Assembly (NCBI GenBank): GCA_017937135.1
Contig: JAGBEE010000029.1
Coordinates: 1-41,125, forward strand
Reading direction: 5' to 3'
Origin: Clostridia bacterium
GTDB lineage: Bacteria; Bacillota; Clostridia; Oscillospirales; CAG-272
Length of the DNA: 41,125 nucleotides
The translations under genes and the position numbers were made by a program. Below, piece by piece: positions 18,107 to 26,607 of this stretch. How positions within the stretch are numbered: the first letter of the stretch is position 1; each line of letters opens with the position of its first letter. The notes below the pieces were generated by a model, which saw only the letters and a program-made list of their open reading frames with translations, ran no database searches and was not told the DNA's origin.

Positions 18107-20101
18107 ATGCAAAGAATAGGTGTTTTTGTATGCTGGTGTGGTAGCAATATTGCGAGCACAGTAGATGTTGAAAGAGTATCTGAGGCATTAAAAAATGAGC
18201 AAGGTGTTGTCTTTTCCACCAATTACCAATATATGTGCTCGCAGGCAGGACAGGATTTAATTAAGTCAGCAGTAAAGGAGCACAGGCTAACAGGAATAGT
18301 TGTATGCTCATGCTCTCCAAGAATGCACGAGGCAACCTTCCGTAAGGCAGCTCGCTCAGCGGGAATTAACCCTTATATGGTTGAAATTGCAAATATAAGA
18401 GAGCAATGCTCATGGGTACATAAGGACATTATAACGGGAACTGAAAAGGCGATAATTCTTGGCAAGGCGGCTATTGCAAAGGTTAATTTAAACGCACCCC
18501 TTATCCCAGGAGAATCACCTGTTACAAAGCGTGCGCTTGTAATAGGTGGTGGTATAGCAGGAATCCAAACTGCGCTTGATATAGCAGAAGCAGGGTTTTT
18601 AGTTGACATAGTTGAGAAGAAGCCAACCATAGGTGGAAAAATGGCTCAGCTTGACAAGACCTTCCCAACTCTTGACTGCTCAGCTTGTATTTTAACGCCC
18701 AAAATGGTTGACGTGGCACAGCACGAAAAAATCCGTATTTTTTCGTATAGCGAGGTAAGTAGCGTAAAGGGCTTTGTCGGTAATTTTGATGTAACTATAA
18801 AGAAAAAGGCGCGCTTCGTTAACGAGAATATTTGCACAGGCTGTGGCGCTTGTGTTGAAAAGTGCCCACAAAAGAAAATTCCAAACGAATTTAATCTTGG
18901 AATGGATAATCGTAGCGCAATTTATATACCATTTGCACAGGCTGTGCCAAAGGTAGCAACAATAGACCCAAATGCTTGTAATATGCTTAAAAATGGCAAA
19001 TGTGGACTGTGTGCAAGAGTGTGCACAGCAGGCGCTATTGACTATACGCAAAAGGATGAATATATTGAGGAAAAATATGGCGCAATAGTAGTTGCAACAG
19101 GCTTTAATCCTATCAGTATGGAAAAATTTGATGAGTACGCATACAGTCAGTCAAGGGATGTTATAACCTCGCTTGAATTTGAACGTCTTACGAATGCCGC
19201 AGGACCAACGGGTGGCAAGCTGCTTCGTCCATCTGATAACAAGCACCCCCATACTATTGTATTTGTACAATGTGTAGGCTCTCGTTGCTCAGTAGATAGC
19301 GAGAAGGGCAAGGAGTATTGCTCCAAAATTTGTTGCATGTACACAGCAAAGCACGCAATGCTTGTAAGAGATAAGTACCCCGATACAGAGGTATATGTAT
19401 TTTACATTGACGTAAGAACGCCGGGTAAAGCATTCGATGAGTTTTATCGTCGCGCAGTTGAGGAATATGGCGTTCATTACATAAAGGGTATGGTAGGAAA
19501 GGTTGTTCCCGAGGGTGAAAAGCTAAAGGTGCAAGCCTCTGACCTTATTGAAAATAAACAGCTTCATATAGATGCAGATTTAGTAGTATTAGCAGCAGCA
19601 ATTGAGCCTGATAAATCAGCAAGAGGCCTTGCTACTATGCTTACAGCAAGCATGGATACAAATGATTTCTTTACCGAGGCGCATCCAAAGCTTCGTCCCG
19701 TTGAAAGCCCAACTGCGGGAGTATTCCTCTCAGGCACATGCCAAGGACCAAAGGATATTCCCGAAACAGTATCGCAAGCAGGCGCAGCAGCCTCAAAGGT
19801 AATAGCACTGCTTAACAAGGATAAATTGCTTGGCAACCCCTGCGTAGCACACTCAAATGAAGAGATATGTAATGGTTGCTCTCAATGCGAAAGGGTATGC
19901 CCATATGGCGCAATTTCATATATAAATAAGGAATTTAAAATGCCAGACAGAAGCATTAAGACAAGAAGAATAGCAGTAGTTAATCCTGCTATTTGCCAGG
20001 GCTGTGGTGCTTGCACAGTTACTTGTCCCTCTGGCGCTATGGACTTGAAGGGCTTTACAAGCAAGCAAATAATGGCGGAGGTGGACGCAATATGCAGGTA
20101 A
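18107..20101 (+). CDS. hdrA: Heterodisulfide reductase-like flavoprotein subunit A (HdrA)
   Basis: HdrA is the FAD subunit that performs flavin-based electron bifurcation in HdrABC complexes. Over 664 residues it shows the N-terminal HdrA domain with CWCG near residue 9, a Rossmann FAD motif (V145-I-GGGIAG), and a Cys cluster (C191-S-A-C194 in FPTLDCSACILTPKM). Two mid-protein ferredoxin motifs are CTGCGACVEKCP and CGLCARVCTAG; two C-terminal ones are CNGCSQCERVCP and CQGCGACTVTCP. All expected clusters are present. Neighbouring FlxD and FlxA-like genes suggest the donor is NAD(P)H rather than H2 or formate. It overlaps the next gene by 10 bases. Confidence 0.92.
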   Translation: MQRIGVFVCWCGSNIASTVDVERVSEALKNEQGVVFSTNYQYMCSQAGQDLIKSAVKEHRLTGIVVCSCSPRMHEATFRKAARSAGINPYMVEIANIREQCSWVHKDIITGTEKAIILGKAAIAKVNLNAPLIPGESPVTKRALVIGGGIAGIQTALDIAEAGFLVDIVEKKPTIGGKMAQLDKTFPTLDCSACILTPKMVDVAQHEKIRIFSYSEVSSVKGFVGNFDVTIKKKARFVNENICTGCGACVEKCPQKKIPNEFNLGMDNRSAIYIPFAQAVPKVATIDPNACNMLKNGKCGLCARVCTAGAIDYTQKDEYIEEKYGAIVVATGFNPISMEKFDEYAYSQSRDVITSLEFERLTNAAGPTGGKLLRPSDNKHPHTIVFVQCVGSRCSVDSEKGKEYCSKICCMYTAKHAMLVRDKYPDTEVYVFYIDVRTPGKAFDEFYRRAVEEYGVHYIKGMVGKVVPEGEKLKVQASDLIENKQLHIDADLVVLAAAIEPDKSARGLATMLTASMDTNDFFTEAHPKLRPVESPTAGVFLSGTCQGPKDIPETVSQAGAAASKVIALLNKDKLLGNPCVAHSNEEICNGCSQCERVCPYGAISYINKEFKMPDRSIKTRRIAVVNPAICQGCGACTVTCPSGAMDLKGFTSKQIMAEVDAICR

Positions 20102-20526
20102 ACGAGTTTAAGCCACTAATAGTTGCATTTTGCTGTAATTGGTGCTCCTACGCAGGTGCTGACCTTGCAGGCAACAACCGTCTTAGCTATCCGGCAGACG
20201 TAAAAATAATTCGCGTGCCTTGCTCTTGTCGAGTTAACCCTATGTTTGTGCTTCGCGCATTTCAGAGAGGGGCAGACGGAGTCATAATTTGTGGATGTCA
20301 CCCAGGAGATTGTCACTACACCTCGGGAAACTATTATACACGTCGTAGAATGACACTTTTGTTTTCTATGCTCGACTACCTCGGCATAGAGAAGGAGCGC
20401 ACACGTGTAGAGTGGGTTTCAGCAGCTGAGGGTGCAAAATTTGCTTCTACAATGAATGATTTTGTAAGTAAAATAACACAGCTTGGTAAAAACAAGAGAT
20501 TGGAGGATTTAAGATGCAAAAAATAA
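20092..20526 (+). CDS. MvhD/FlxD-like [2Fe-2S] electron-transfer protein
   Basis: A 144-residue protein of the MvhD family, which connects the electron-donating module to HdrA. Conserved cysteines are C14, C15, C18, C44, C46 and the set C67-G-C69-H-P-G-D-C74-H. I chose the ATG at 20092 (RBS GGCGGAGG), overlapping the end of hdrA by 10 bases; reading further upstream in this frame only runs back into hdrA. No MvhA/MvhG hydrogenase genes are present, so this is the FlxD-type context. It overlaps the next gene by 13 bases. Confidence 0.88.
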   Translation: MQVNEFKPLIVAFCCNWCSYAGADLAGNNRLSYPADVKIIRVPCSCRVNPMFVLRAFQRGADGVIICGCHPGDCHYTSGNYYTRRRMTLLFSMLDYLGIEKERTRVEWVSAAEGAKFASTMNDFVSKITQLGKNKRLEDLRCKK

Positions 20527-21506
20527 GTCGTGATAAGCTAATAAAAAAGGCATCAAATCTTCTTAATAGTGGTATTGTAAGGTGCGTTCTTGGTTGGAAA
20601 AGAGGAGAATTTGACTACGATATTACCCCAAATGTCTTTACAACCGAGAAGGAGCTAATAGATGACTTTGTATGGAACGATTTTTGTGGAGCAAATCTAT
20701 CAAAATATCTTGTTTCCAAAACACAAGGCGTCGATGGAAAAATACTTGTATTTTTAAAGCCCTGTGATACATATAGCTTTAATCAGCTTTTAACCGAGCA
20801 TAGATTTGACAGAGAAAGGGCGTACGTAATAGCAGTGCCCTGTGAGGGAATGGCTGATATAAATAAAATCAAGCAAATCACAAACGAGGGAATTTCTTCA
20901 ATTGAATTTAACGAAGACACGCTATCTATTTCTACTCTTTATAATGAAGAGCCAATAAAAATCGCATACGACAGAGTGCTTAGCGAAAGATGCCTAAATT
21001 GCAAGAGCAAAAAGCACGTAGTCTATGATGAGCTTTTGGGAGATGATGGCGAGATTTTAGAATCAAATCGCTTTGACGAGGTTGAAAAAATCGAAAAAAT
21101 GTCAAGCGAGGAAAGATTTGAGTTTTGGCAAGGAGAGCTTTCTCGCTGTATTCGCTGTAATGCGTGCAGAGACGTATGTCCTGCTTGTACATGCGAAAAG
21201 TGCGTGTTTGACAATCCCGAATCAGGCGTAGAGAATAAAGCAAGCGCAAATAGCTTTGAGGAAAAGCTTTTCCATATAATAAGAGCATACCACGTTGCAG
21301 GGAGATGTACAGACTGTGGCGAATGCTCGCGCGTGTGTCCGCAAAATATTCCGCTTCACCTCTTGAACCGTAAATTTATAAAGGATATAAATGAATTTTA
21401 CGGTGAATTTCAAGCTGGCGAGAAAATAGGTATGCGCTCCCCCCTTATTGACTACACAACTGATGATATCGAGCCAAATGAGGCAGTTAACAGGAGGGAT
21501 AGCTGA
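20514..21506 (+). CDS. Iron-sulfur electron-transfer subunit, FlxC-like
   Basis: A 330-residue soluble protein. The N-terminal ~190 residues look like the FrhB/FdhB type of flavin/Fe-S protein (VFLKPCDTYSF, VIAVPCEG, and a cluster-like CLNC). The C-terminal half carries two [4Fe-4S] motifs, CIRCNACRDVCP with CTCEKC, and CTDCGECSRVCPQNIP. Position and domains match the 4Fe-4S subunits of FlxABCD of sulfate reducers. It probably carries electrons between the NAD(P)H-oxidising subunit and MvhD/HdrA. It overlaps the following gene by one base (TGATG). The exact subfamily name is uncertain. Confidence 0.75.
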   Translation: MQKISRDKLIKKASNLLNSGIVRCVLGWKRGEFDYDITPNVFTTEKELIDDFVWNDFCGANLSKYLVSKTQGVDGKILVFLKPCDTYSFNQLLTEHRFDRERAYVIAVPCEGMADINKIKQITNEGISSIEFNEDTLSISTLYNEEPIKIAYDRVLSERCLNCKSKKHVVYDELLGDDGEILESNRFDEVEKIEKMSSEERFEFWQGELSRCIRCNACRDVCPACTCEKCVFDNPESGVENKASANSFEEKLFHIIRAYHVAGRCTDCGECSRVCPQNIPLHLLNRKFIKDINEFYGEFQAGEKIGMRSPLIDYTTDDIEPNEAVNRRDS

Positions 21507-22528
21507 TGGTAAAATTCTCTTGCGAAAAAATTGATTTGGTTTTTGCTGAAATTGCAAAAACGGCAGCATTATATATCCCATCAAATGATAAAAATAACAA
21601 GGCTGTATTTACAAAATGGCAAAAGGGAACGAAGCTTTGTGATTCTCACAATACACAAATAGGGCCAAAGGATTTGTTCTTTCCTCAAACAGAGGATTTA
21701 ATGGCATTTAAAGCCTCAAATAAGAAAATTGAAATTATCGACACTCGCAAAGAGAGTGAGGATTTTGTCATTTTCGGTGTACGTGCGTGTGATGTAAAAA
21801 GCCTTGAAATATTAGATAGAGTGTTTTTAAGCGAGCCACGCGATAGCTATTATGCTATGCGTCGTGAGCACGGTATAATAATATCCTTAGCCTGTACAAG
21901 ACCATCTGAAGCCTGCTTTTGCACTACCTTTGGTATAGCACCAAGCGAGCCAGGAGCCGATATTTCAGTATGGAAAATTAACAATGAATTTTTCTGGCAG
22001 GCAAACACTAAAAGGGGCGAGGAGCTTCTTTTAAAAATTGAGCATTTCACAACTCCGGCAGAGCCAAGCGAGGTAGAGGGAGAAAAGCAAAGAATAAGCG
22101 TGCTTATGAAAAGGCTTCCACTTGCTAATTTAAGCACAAATGGCTTTGGTAAGGGCAAAACAAACGAGCTTTTTGAAAGAGAAGAATGGGCAAAATTAAG
22201 CGAGGCGTGTCTTGGCTGTGGAACCTGTACCTTTGTTTGTCCTACCTGTCAATGCTATGATATAAAGGACTTTAACACAGGCAACGGAGTAATTCGTTAT
22301 AGATGCTGGGACTCGTGTATGTATTCCGATTTTACAAAAATGGCACATGGAAACAACAGAAACACAAGAAAGGAGCGATTCCGTCAGCGCTTTATGCACA
22401 AGTTAGTTTATTTTCCCGAAAATAATAATGGCTTGTTTGGATGCGTAGGCTGTGGTCGTTGTATTTCAAAATGCCCCGTTTCTATGAACATAGTTAAGGT
22501 AATGAAAAAGCTTGGAGGTAATGTATGA
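21506..22528 (+). CDS. Sulfhydrogenase beta / AsrA-like Fe-S subunit (FlxB-like)
   Basis: A 340-residue protein. Its N-terminal region resembles the beta subunit of cytosolic sulfhydrogenase and anaerobic sulfite reductase subunit A (FFPQTEDLMAF, IFGVRACDVKSLEILD, ACTRPSEACFC). Two C-terminal [4Fe-4S] motifs follow: CLGCGTCTFVCPTCQC and CVGCGRCISKCPVSMN. These proteins partner with an FAD/NAD(P)H subunit, which here is the next gene, overlapping by 4 bases. No catalytic sulfite reductase or Ni-Fe hydrogenase subunit is present, supporting a Flx role. Confidence 0.8.
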   Translation: MVKFSCEKIDLVFAEIAKTAALYIPSNDKNNKAVFTKWQKGTKLCDSHNTQIGPKDLFFPQTEDLMAFKASNKKIEIIDTRKESEDFVIFGVRACDVKSLEILDRVFLSEPRDSYYAMRREHGIIISLACTRPSEACFCTTFGIAPSEPGADISVWKINNEFFWQANTKRGEELLLKIEHFTTPAEPSEVEGEKQRISVLMKRLPLANLSTNGFGKGKTNELFEREEWAKLSEACLGCGTCTFVCPTCQCYDIKDFNTGNGVIRYRCWDSCMYSDFTKMAHGNNRNTRKERFRQRFMHKLVYFPENNNGLFGCVGCGRCISKCPVSMNIVKVMKKLGGNV

Positions 22529-23358
22529 ATATCTATGAGGAAGCCCTGATACCTAAAATAGGTGTAGTAACAGATATACGTATAGATACCCCTGATATAA
22601 AAACCTTTAGAGTAGTAACACCCGATGGCAAAAAGGCTTTTGAGCACCAGCCTGGACAATGTGCAATGCTCTCAATCCCAGGTGTTGGAGAGGCTATGTT
22701 TTCAATTACCTCATCACCAACAAACAAGGACTTTATGGAGTTTTCTATAAAGAAATGTGGTTGCGTTACCGAGTGGCTACACAGCTTAGAGCTTGGGCAA
22801 GAAATAACGATAAGAGGCCCGTATGGCAAGCCATTTCCTGTTGACACAGACTTTTCGGGTAAAAGCCTGCTTTTCATAGCAGGTGGAGTAGGACTTGCCC
22901 CCCTTCGCTCCGTTATAAACTACTGTCGTCATTATCGTGACAGATATGGAAAAATAGATATAGTTTATGGCTCAAGAAGTAAGGAGGATTTGCTTGACTA
23001 CAAGGAAATAGTAGAGGAATGGGCAAATGATAATGGTGTTAACGTTTACTTAACCATAGATAACCCACAAAAAGAGTGGGACGGGCACGTTGGATTTGTC
23101 CCAAATTATGTTAAGGAGCTTAATTTTGACAGGGACAAAATCGCAGTATTGTGTGGACCACCAATTATGATTAAGTTTACCCTTGACGCATTACAGGCAC
23201 TTGGCTTTGACAAAAAGCAAATTTATACAACCTTAGAGCTTCGTATGAAATGTGGAATAGGAAAATGTGGCAGATGCAACGTAGGCGCAAAATACGTTTG
23301 CAAGGATGGACCAGTATTCCGTTGTGACGAGCTCAGCGAATTACCAGACGAATATTAA
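22525..23358 (+). CDS. FAD/NAD(P)H-binding oxidoreductase subunit (FlxA-like)
   Basis: A 277-residue ferredoxin-NADP reductase-like protein of the PyrK/AsrB/HydG group. The FAD domain includes MFSITSSP and RGPYGKPF. The NAD(P) domain has LFIAGGVGLAPLRS and CGPPIMI. A C-terminal [2Fe-2S] set is MKCGIGKCGRCN...C. It is the entry point for NADH or NADPH electrons in the complex, by analogy with FlxA; which nucleotide is used cannot be told from sequence. RBS GGAGG lies inside the end of the previous gene. Confidence 0.85.
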   Translation: MNIYEEALIPKIGVVTDIRIDTPDIKTFRVVTPDGKKAFEHQPGQCAMLSIPGVGEAMFSITSSPTNKDFMEFSIKKCGCVTEWLHSLELGQEITIRGPYGKPFPVDTDFSGKSLLFIAGGVGLAPLRSVINYCRHYRDRYGKIDIVYGSRSKEDLLDYKEIVEEWANDNGVNVYLTIDNPQKEWDGHVGFVPNYVKELNFDRDKIAVLCGPPIMIKFTLDALQALGFDKKQIYTTLELRMKCGIGKCGRCNVGAKYVCKDGPVFRCDELSELPDEY

Positions 23359-23370
23359 AGGAGAGATAAC

Positions 23371-24048
23371 ATGGAGAATAATATGGTAAATATTTATCTT
23401 TTTGGAAAGAAATATGAAGTACCCGAAAATTTAACAATTATGAGCGCCATGGAATATGCAGGTTATCAACTGGTAAGAGGCTGTGGCTGTCGTAATGGCT
23501 TTTGTGGTGCTTGCGCTACAATTTATCGTATTATGGGCAAAAGAGAATTAAAAACCTGTCTTGCTTGTCAGACAAAGGTTGAAGATAATATGTATATTGC
23601 AACCCTACCGTTTTTCCCACTTGTAAAGCAGGCATACGATATCGAAAAAATACCAACAACTGAGGCAGTTATGATGCAGCTTTATCCCGAAATATACGCA
23701 TGTATAGGCTGTAATGCTTGCACAAAAAGCTGCACACAGGGACTTAACGTAATGCAATATATTGCATACGCACAAAGAGGAGAATTTGACAAGTGTGCAG
23801 AGGAATCCTTTGACTGCGTAATGTGTGGAGTATGCTCAGCAAGATGTCCTGCTGGAATTTCACATCCACAGGTAGCAATGCTTGCACGTAGAATAAATGG
23901 CAAATACTTAGCTCCTGGCTCGGAGCATTTAAACAAGCGTGTTAAGGAAATTGAAAATGGCGATTTTAAGGAGCTTATAGAAGCTCTTATGGAAAAGCCT
24001 ATCGAGGAACTAAAGGAACTATATAACACGCGCGAAATTGAGAAATAA
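23371..24048 (+). CDS. Fumarate reductase/TfrB-like iron-sulfur subunit
   Basis: A 225-residue protein with an N-terminal plant-type [2Fe-2S] domain (CGCRNGFCGACA ... CLAC, residues ~37-70) and two C-terminal clusters, CIGCNACTKSC and CVMCGVCSARCP. This is the SdhB/FrdB layout, but both C-terminal motifs are four-cysteine and there is no quinone-site partner. It resembles the N-terminal part of methanogen thiol:fumarate reductase TfrB; the HdrB-like C-terminal part of TfrB would here be supplied by hdrB of the same operon. RBS AAAGGAGAG; 12 bases on either side to its neighbours. Confidence 0.75.
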   Translation: MENNMVNIYLFGKKYEVPENLTIMSAMEYAGYQLVRGCGCRNGFCGACATIYRIMGKRELKTCLACQTKVEDNMYIATLPFFPLVKQAYDIEKIPTTEAVMMQLYPEIYACIGCNACTKSCTQGLNVMQYIAYAQRGEFDKCAEESFDCVMCGVCSARCPAGISHPQVAMLARRINGKYLAPGSEHLNKRVKEIENGDFKELIEALMEKPIEELKELYNTREIEK

Positions 24049-24060
24049 GGGAGGGACAAT

Positions 24061-25665
24061 ATGTATTCTGAAAAGCTTCAAGCCTCTTTAAGATTAGTTG
24101 AAGAGGCAAGAGAACAAAATATAATATTTGAGCCTGACCGAATGAGCGCAAAGCAAAAGGAGGAGCTCTTATTAACCTATCATCCCGACTACAAGGCAGA
24201 CGAATTTGACACCTTAAAAATAGGGCCAAACAAGGGTGAAAGGGTTCCAAAGGAGCTTTGTGCAATATTACAGGCGCACAGTAGAATAAATGCAAATAGT
24301 GTTGATTTAACAAAGCCCGATTACGATACAGACGTGCTTATAATAGGTGGTGGCGGAGCAGGCTCAGCTGCCGCAATTGAAGCAAATGAGGCTGGCGCTA
24401 AGGTAATGATAGTTACCAAGCTACGTATAGGCGACTCAAACACTATAATGGCTGAGGGTGGAATACAAGCTGCCGATAAGGAAAACGATTCCCCAGCCAT
24501 ACACTTTATAGATGCCTTTGGGGGCGGACATTTTGCAGCCAAAAGAGAGCTTTTGTCAAAGCTTGTTTGCGATGCGCCCGAGGCTATAAAATGGCTCAGT
24601 AATTTAGGTGTTGAGTTCGACAAGGAAAAGGACGGCACAATGATTACAACCCATGGTGGTGGTACCTCTCGCAAGCGTATGCACGCTGCAAAGGACTACT
24701 CGGGTGCTGAGATTATGAGAACTCTGCGTGATGAGGTTTTCAACCGTCAAATACCCGTAATCGATTTCACCTCGGCAATTGAGCTCATTTTAGATGAAGA
24801 GGGCAAGGCAGCAGGCGCAGTTTTGATGAATATGGAAACAAAGGAGCTTCTTGTTGCAAGAGCAAAAACAGTTATTATCGCAACAGGTGGAGCAGGTAGA
24901 ATGCACTATCAGGGCTTCCCAACCTCAAATCACTATGGCGCAACTGCTGATGGCTTAGTTCTTGGCTATCGCGTAGGAGCAAGGCTTTTATATGCTGAAA
25001 CGCTACAATATCATCCAACAGGAGTAGCCTACCCTGAACAAATTTTTGGAGCTCTCGTTACCGAAAAGGTTCGTTCTCTTGGCGCAAAGCTCATAAATAA
25101 AAACGGTGAGGTATTTATGCACCCCCTCGAAACACGTGATGTAGCTGCTGCATCTATCATAAGAGAATGTAACGAAAGAGGTAACGGAGTAGAGACGGAT
25201 AGCTCCTTAGGTGTATGGTTAGATACACCAATGATAGAAAAAATAGGTGGAGAGGGAACAATAGAAAAGAGAATACCTGCAATGATGCGTATGTTTGGTA
25301 AATATGGCATAGATATTCGCAAGGAGCCAATTTTAGTTTATCCCACACTTCATTATCAAAATGGTGGCTTAGATATAACACCAGATGGTATGACTACCAA
25401 TGTAAAAAATCTGTTTGTAGCAGGTGAGGCAGTCGGTGGCATACATGGTAAAAATAGACTTATGGGTAACTCACTTCTTGATATCATTGTATTTGGTCGT
25501 AGTGCAGGAATTAATGCTGCAGAAATCGCAAAAAATACAACCGTAGGAAGACTTACCCTTGAGCACGTGGACAGATTTGAGAAGGAAATAAGCGAGGCAG
25601 GAATAAAGACAGAGCTTCGTTCTCCCAAGCTTCTTCCAAACTATACAAATAAAAAAGATATATAA
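24061..25665 (+). CDS. Fumarate reductase/TfrA-like flavoprotein
   Basis: A 534-residue flavoprotein of the SdhA/FrdA/NadB superfamily. A ~95-residue N-terminal extension precedes the FAD Rossmann motif IIGGGGAGSAAA. The substrate-site residues of fumarate reductases have clear counterparts: R338 (VRSLGAKLIN), H431 (TLHYQNGG) and R466 (GKNRLMGNSLL). The histidine that carries covalent FAD in membrane-bound SdhA/FrdA is asparagine here (S126-N127-T128, MAEGG follows). FAD is thus probably bound non-covalently, as in NadB. Fumarate reduction is the favoured role because of the FrdB-like partner 12 bases upstream; L-aspartate oxidase is less likely, since no nadA or nadC is near. No frdC/frdD anchor gene is present. 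Confidence 0.78.
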   Translation: MYSEKLQASLRLVEEAREQNIIFEPDRMSAKQKEELLLTYHPDYKADEFDTLKIGPNKGERVPKELCAILQAHSRINANSVDLTKPDYDTDVLIIGGGGAGSAAAIEANEAGAKVMIVTKLRIGDSNTIMAEGGIQAADKENDSPAIHFIDAFGGGHFAAKRELLSKLVCDAPEAIKWLSNLGVEFDKEKDGTMITTHGGGTSRKRMHAAKDYSGAEIMRTLRDEVFNRQIPVIDFTSAIELILDEEGKAAGAVLMNMETKELLVARAKTVIIATGGAGRMHYQGFPTSNHYGATADGLVLGYRVGARLLYAETLQYHPTGVAYPEQIFGALVTEKVRSLGAKLINKNGEVFMHPLETRDVAAASIIRECNERGNGVETDSSLGVWLDTPMIEKIGGEGTIEKRIPAMMRMFGKYGIDIRKEPILVYPTLHYQNGGLDITPDGMTTNVKNLFVAGEAVGGIHGKNRLMGNSLLDIIVFGRSAGINAAEIAKNTTVGRLTLEHVDRFEKEISEAGIKTELRSPKLLPNYTNKKDI

Positions 25666-25678
25666 CCGAGGTTAAAAA

Positions 25679-26005
25679 ATGACTATTGAAATGCTAACAG
25701 ACCTCTTTGAGGCACTAACAATTTTCTGCTTTGGTCTTTCATGGCCAATTTCCATTCGCAAATCATACGTAGCAAGAACAGCAAAGGGCAAGAGCTTATT
25801 TTTTGAGGTATTTCTACTTGTTGGATATGCCTTCGGTATAGCTCGTAAGATTATTCAAGTATCCGTTCTTGGAGCAACAGGCTTCATCTTCTATCTTAGC
25901 TTTTTCTTCTACGTGCTTAACTTTATTGAGATTTCTATTGATGTTGCACTCTATTTCCGCAACACAAAGCTTGATAAAGCAAGAGATGCAGGACAAAATG
26001 TATAA
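25679..26005 (+). CDS. Small three-helix membrane protein, PQ-loop/SemiSWEET-like
   Basis: A 108-residue hydrophobic protein with three predicted membrane helices (about 7-24, 40-60 and 66-94). Its first helix ends in the motif GLSWPISIRKSY followed by KGKS, resembling a PQ-loop half-transporter. It is the last gene of the operon, 13 bases after the flavoprotein and directly before a terminator, so it is co-transcribed. Its role beside soluble redox subunits is unknown. It has no histidine or quinone motif that would mark it as an Frd anchor, but membrane tethering of the complex cannot be excluded. Confidence 0.6.
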   Translation: MTIEMLTDLFEALTIFCFGLSWPISIRKSYVARTAKGKSLFFEVFLLVGYAFGIARKIIQVSVLGATGFIFYLSFFFYVLNFIEISIDVALYFRNTKLDKARDAGQNV

Positions 26006-26013
26006 TTACATAA

Positions 26014-26042
26014 CAAAAAGGTGTCGTAATGACACCTTTTTT
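26014..26042 (+). terminator. Bidirectional terminator, end of hdr-frd operon
   Basis: The stem AAAAAGGTGTC (26014-26024) pairs with GACACCTTTTT, with loop GTAAT. The T-run on plus serves the operon; the A-run on the left serves the converging CHR gene. Confidence 0.9.
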
Positions 26043-26607
26043 AATATAAAATTACTCCAAGAGCTCCAGAGATTATAATAAGTAAAATAAGTGAAAAGCC
26101 TTTTTTTCTTATTTGTGTATAGGCTGTAGCGATGATAGCAATTACTGCTAAAATAATTAAGGCTCTATAATCAAAGCTAAAAGAGCTGTGAATAGTCTTA
26201 ATTGAGAATAGCTGACTTAAAAGCATAGTTATAGTAACAGAAATAATAAGACCAACAATAGCAGGATGCATTGCTGTAAGAGTGGCTTTAACACCTGCAT
26301 ATTTAAGTAGATTTTTAGCAATCGAAGCGATAATAAGAATAATTATAAACGACGGTAAAACCACACCCAGTGTCGATAAAAGAGCACCAAGCATACCTGC
26401 TTGTGAAGAACCAACAAAGGTTGCGATGTTTACAGCAATAGGACCGGGCGTTGATTCAGCAACTGCAATAATATTAAGCAGCTCATTTTCAGTGAGCCAG
26501 CCTGAGGAAACGCACGTATCGTGTATTAAGGAAATCATACCAAGACCTCCGCCAAACGATAGGGCTCCTATCTTGAAAAATGATAAAAACAACTCAAGGT
26601 AAATCAT
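26041..26607 (-). CDS. Half-size CHR-family transporter (second of pair)
   Basis: A 188-residue membrane protein of the short CHR (chromate ion transporter) family. The signature GALSFGGGLGMISLI near the N-terminus and AESTPGPIAVNIATFVG in the middle match one half of ChrA. About five hydrophobic helices follow. Short CHR proteins work as heterodimers of two adjacent genes, as seen here, with 4 bases of overlap. Chromate efflux is the named activity of the family, but the natural substrate of the short forms is not settled. Confidence 0.88.
   Translation of the reverse strand: MIYLELFLSFFKIGALSFGGGLGMISLIHDTCVSSGWLTENELLNIIAVAESTPGPIAVNIATFVGSSQAGMLGALLSTLGVVLPSFIIILIIASIAKNLLKYAGVKATLTAMHPAIVGLIISVTITMLLSQLFSIKTIHSSFSFDYRALIILAVIAIIATAYTQIRKKGFSLILLIIISGALGVILY

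Noticed and set aside
20514-22528. Anaerobic sulfite reductase (AsrAB) or sulfhydrogenase operon
   Set aside because: The AsrA/AsrB-like subunits are present, but there is no siroheme AsrC or Ni-Fe hydrogenase subunit; hdrABC and mvhD point to the Flx type.
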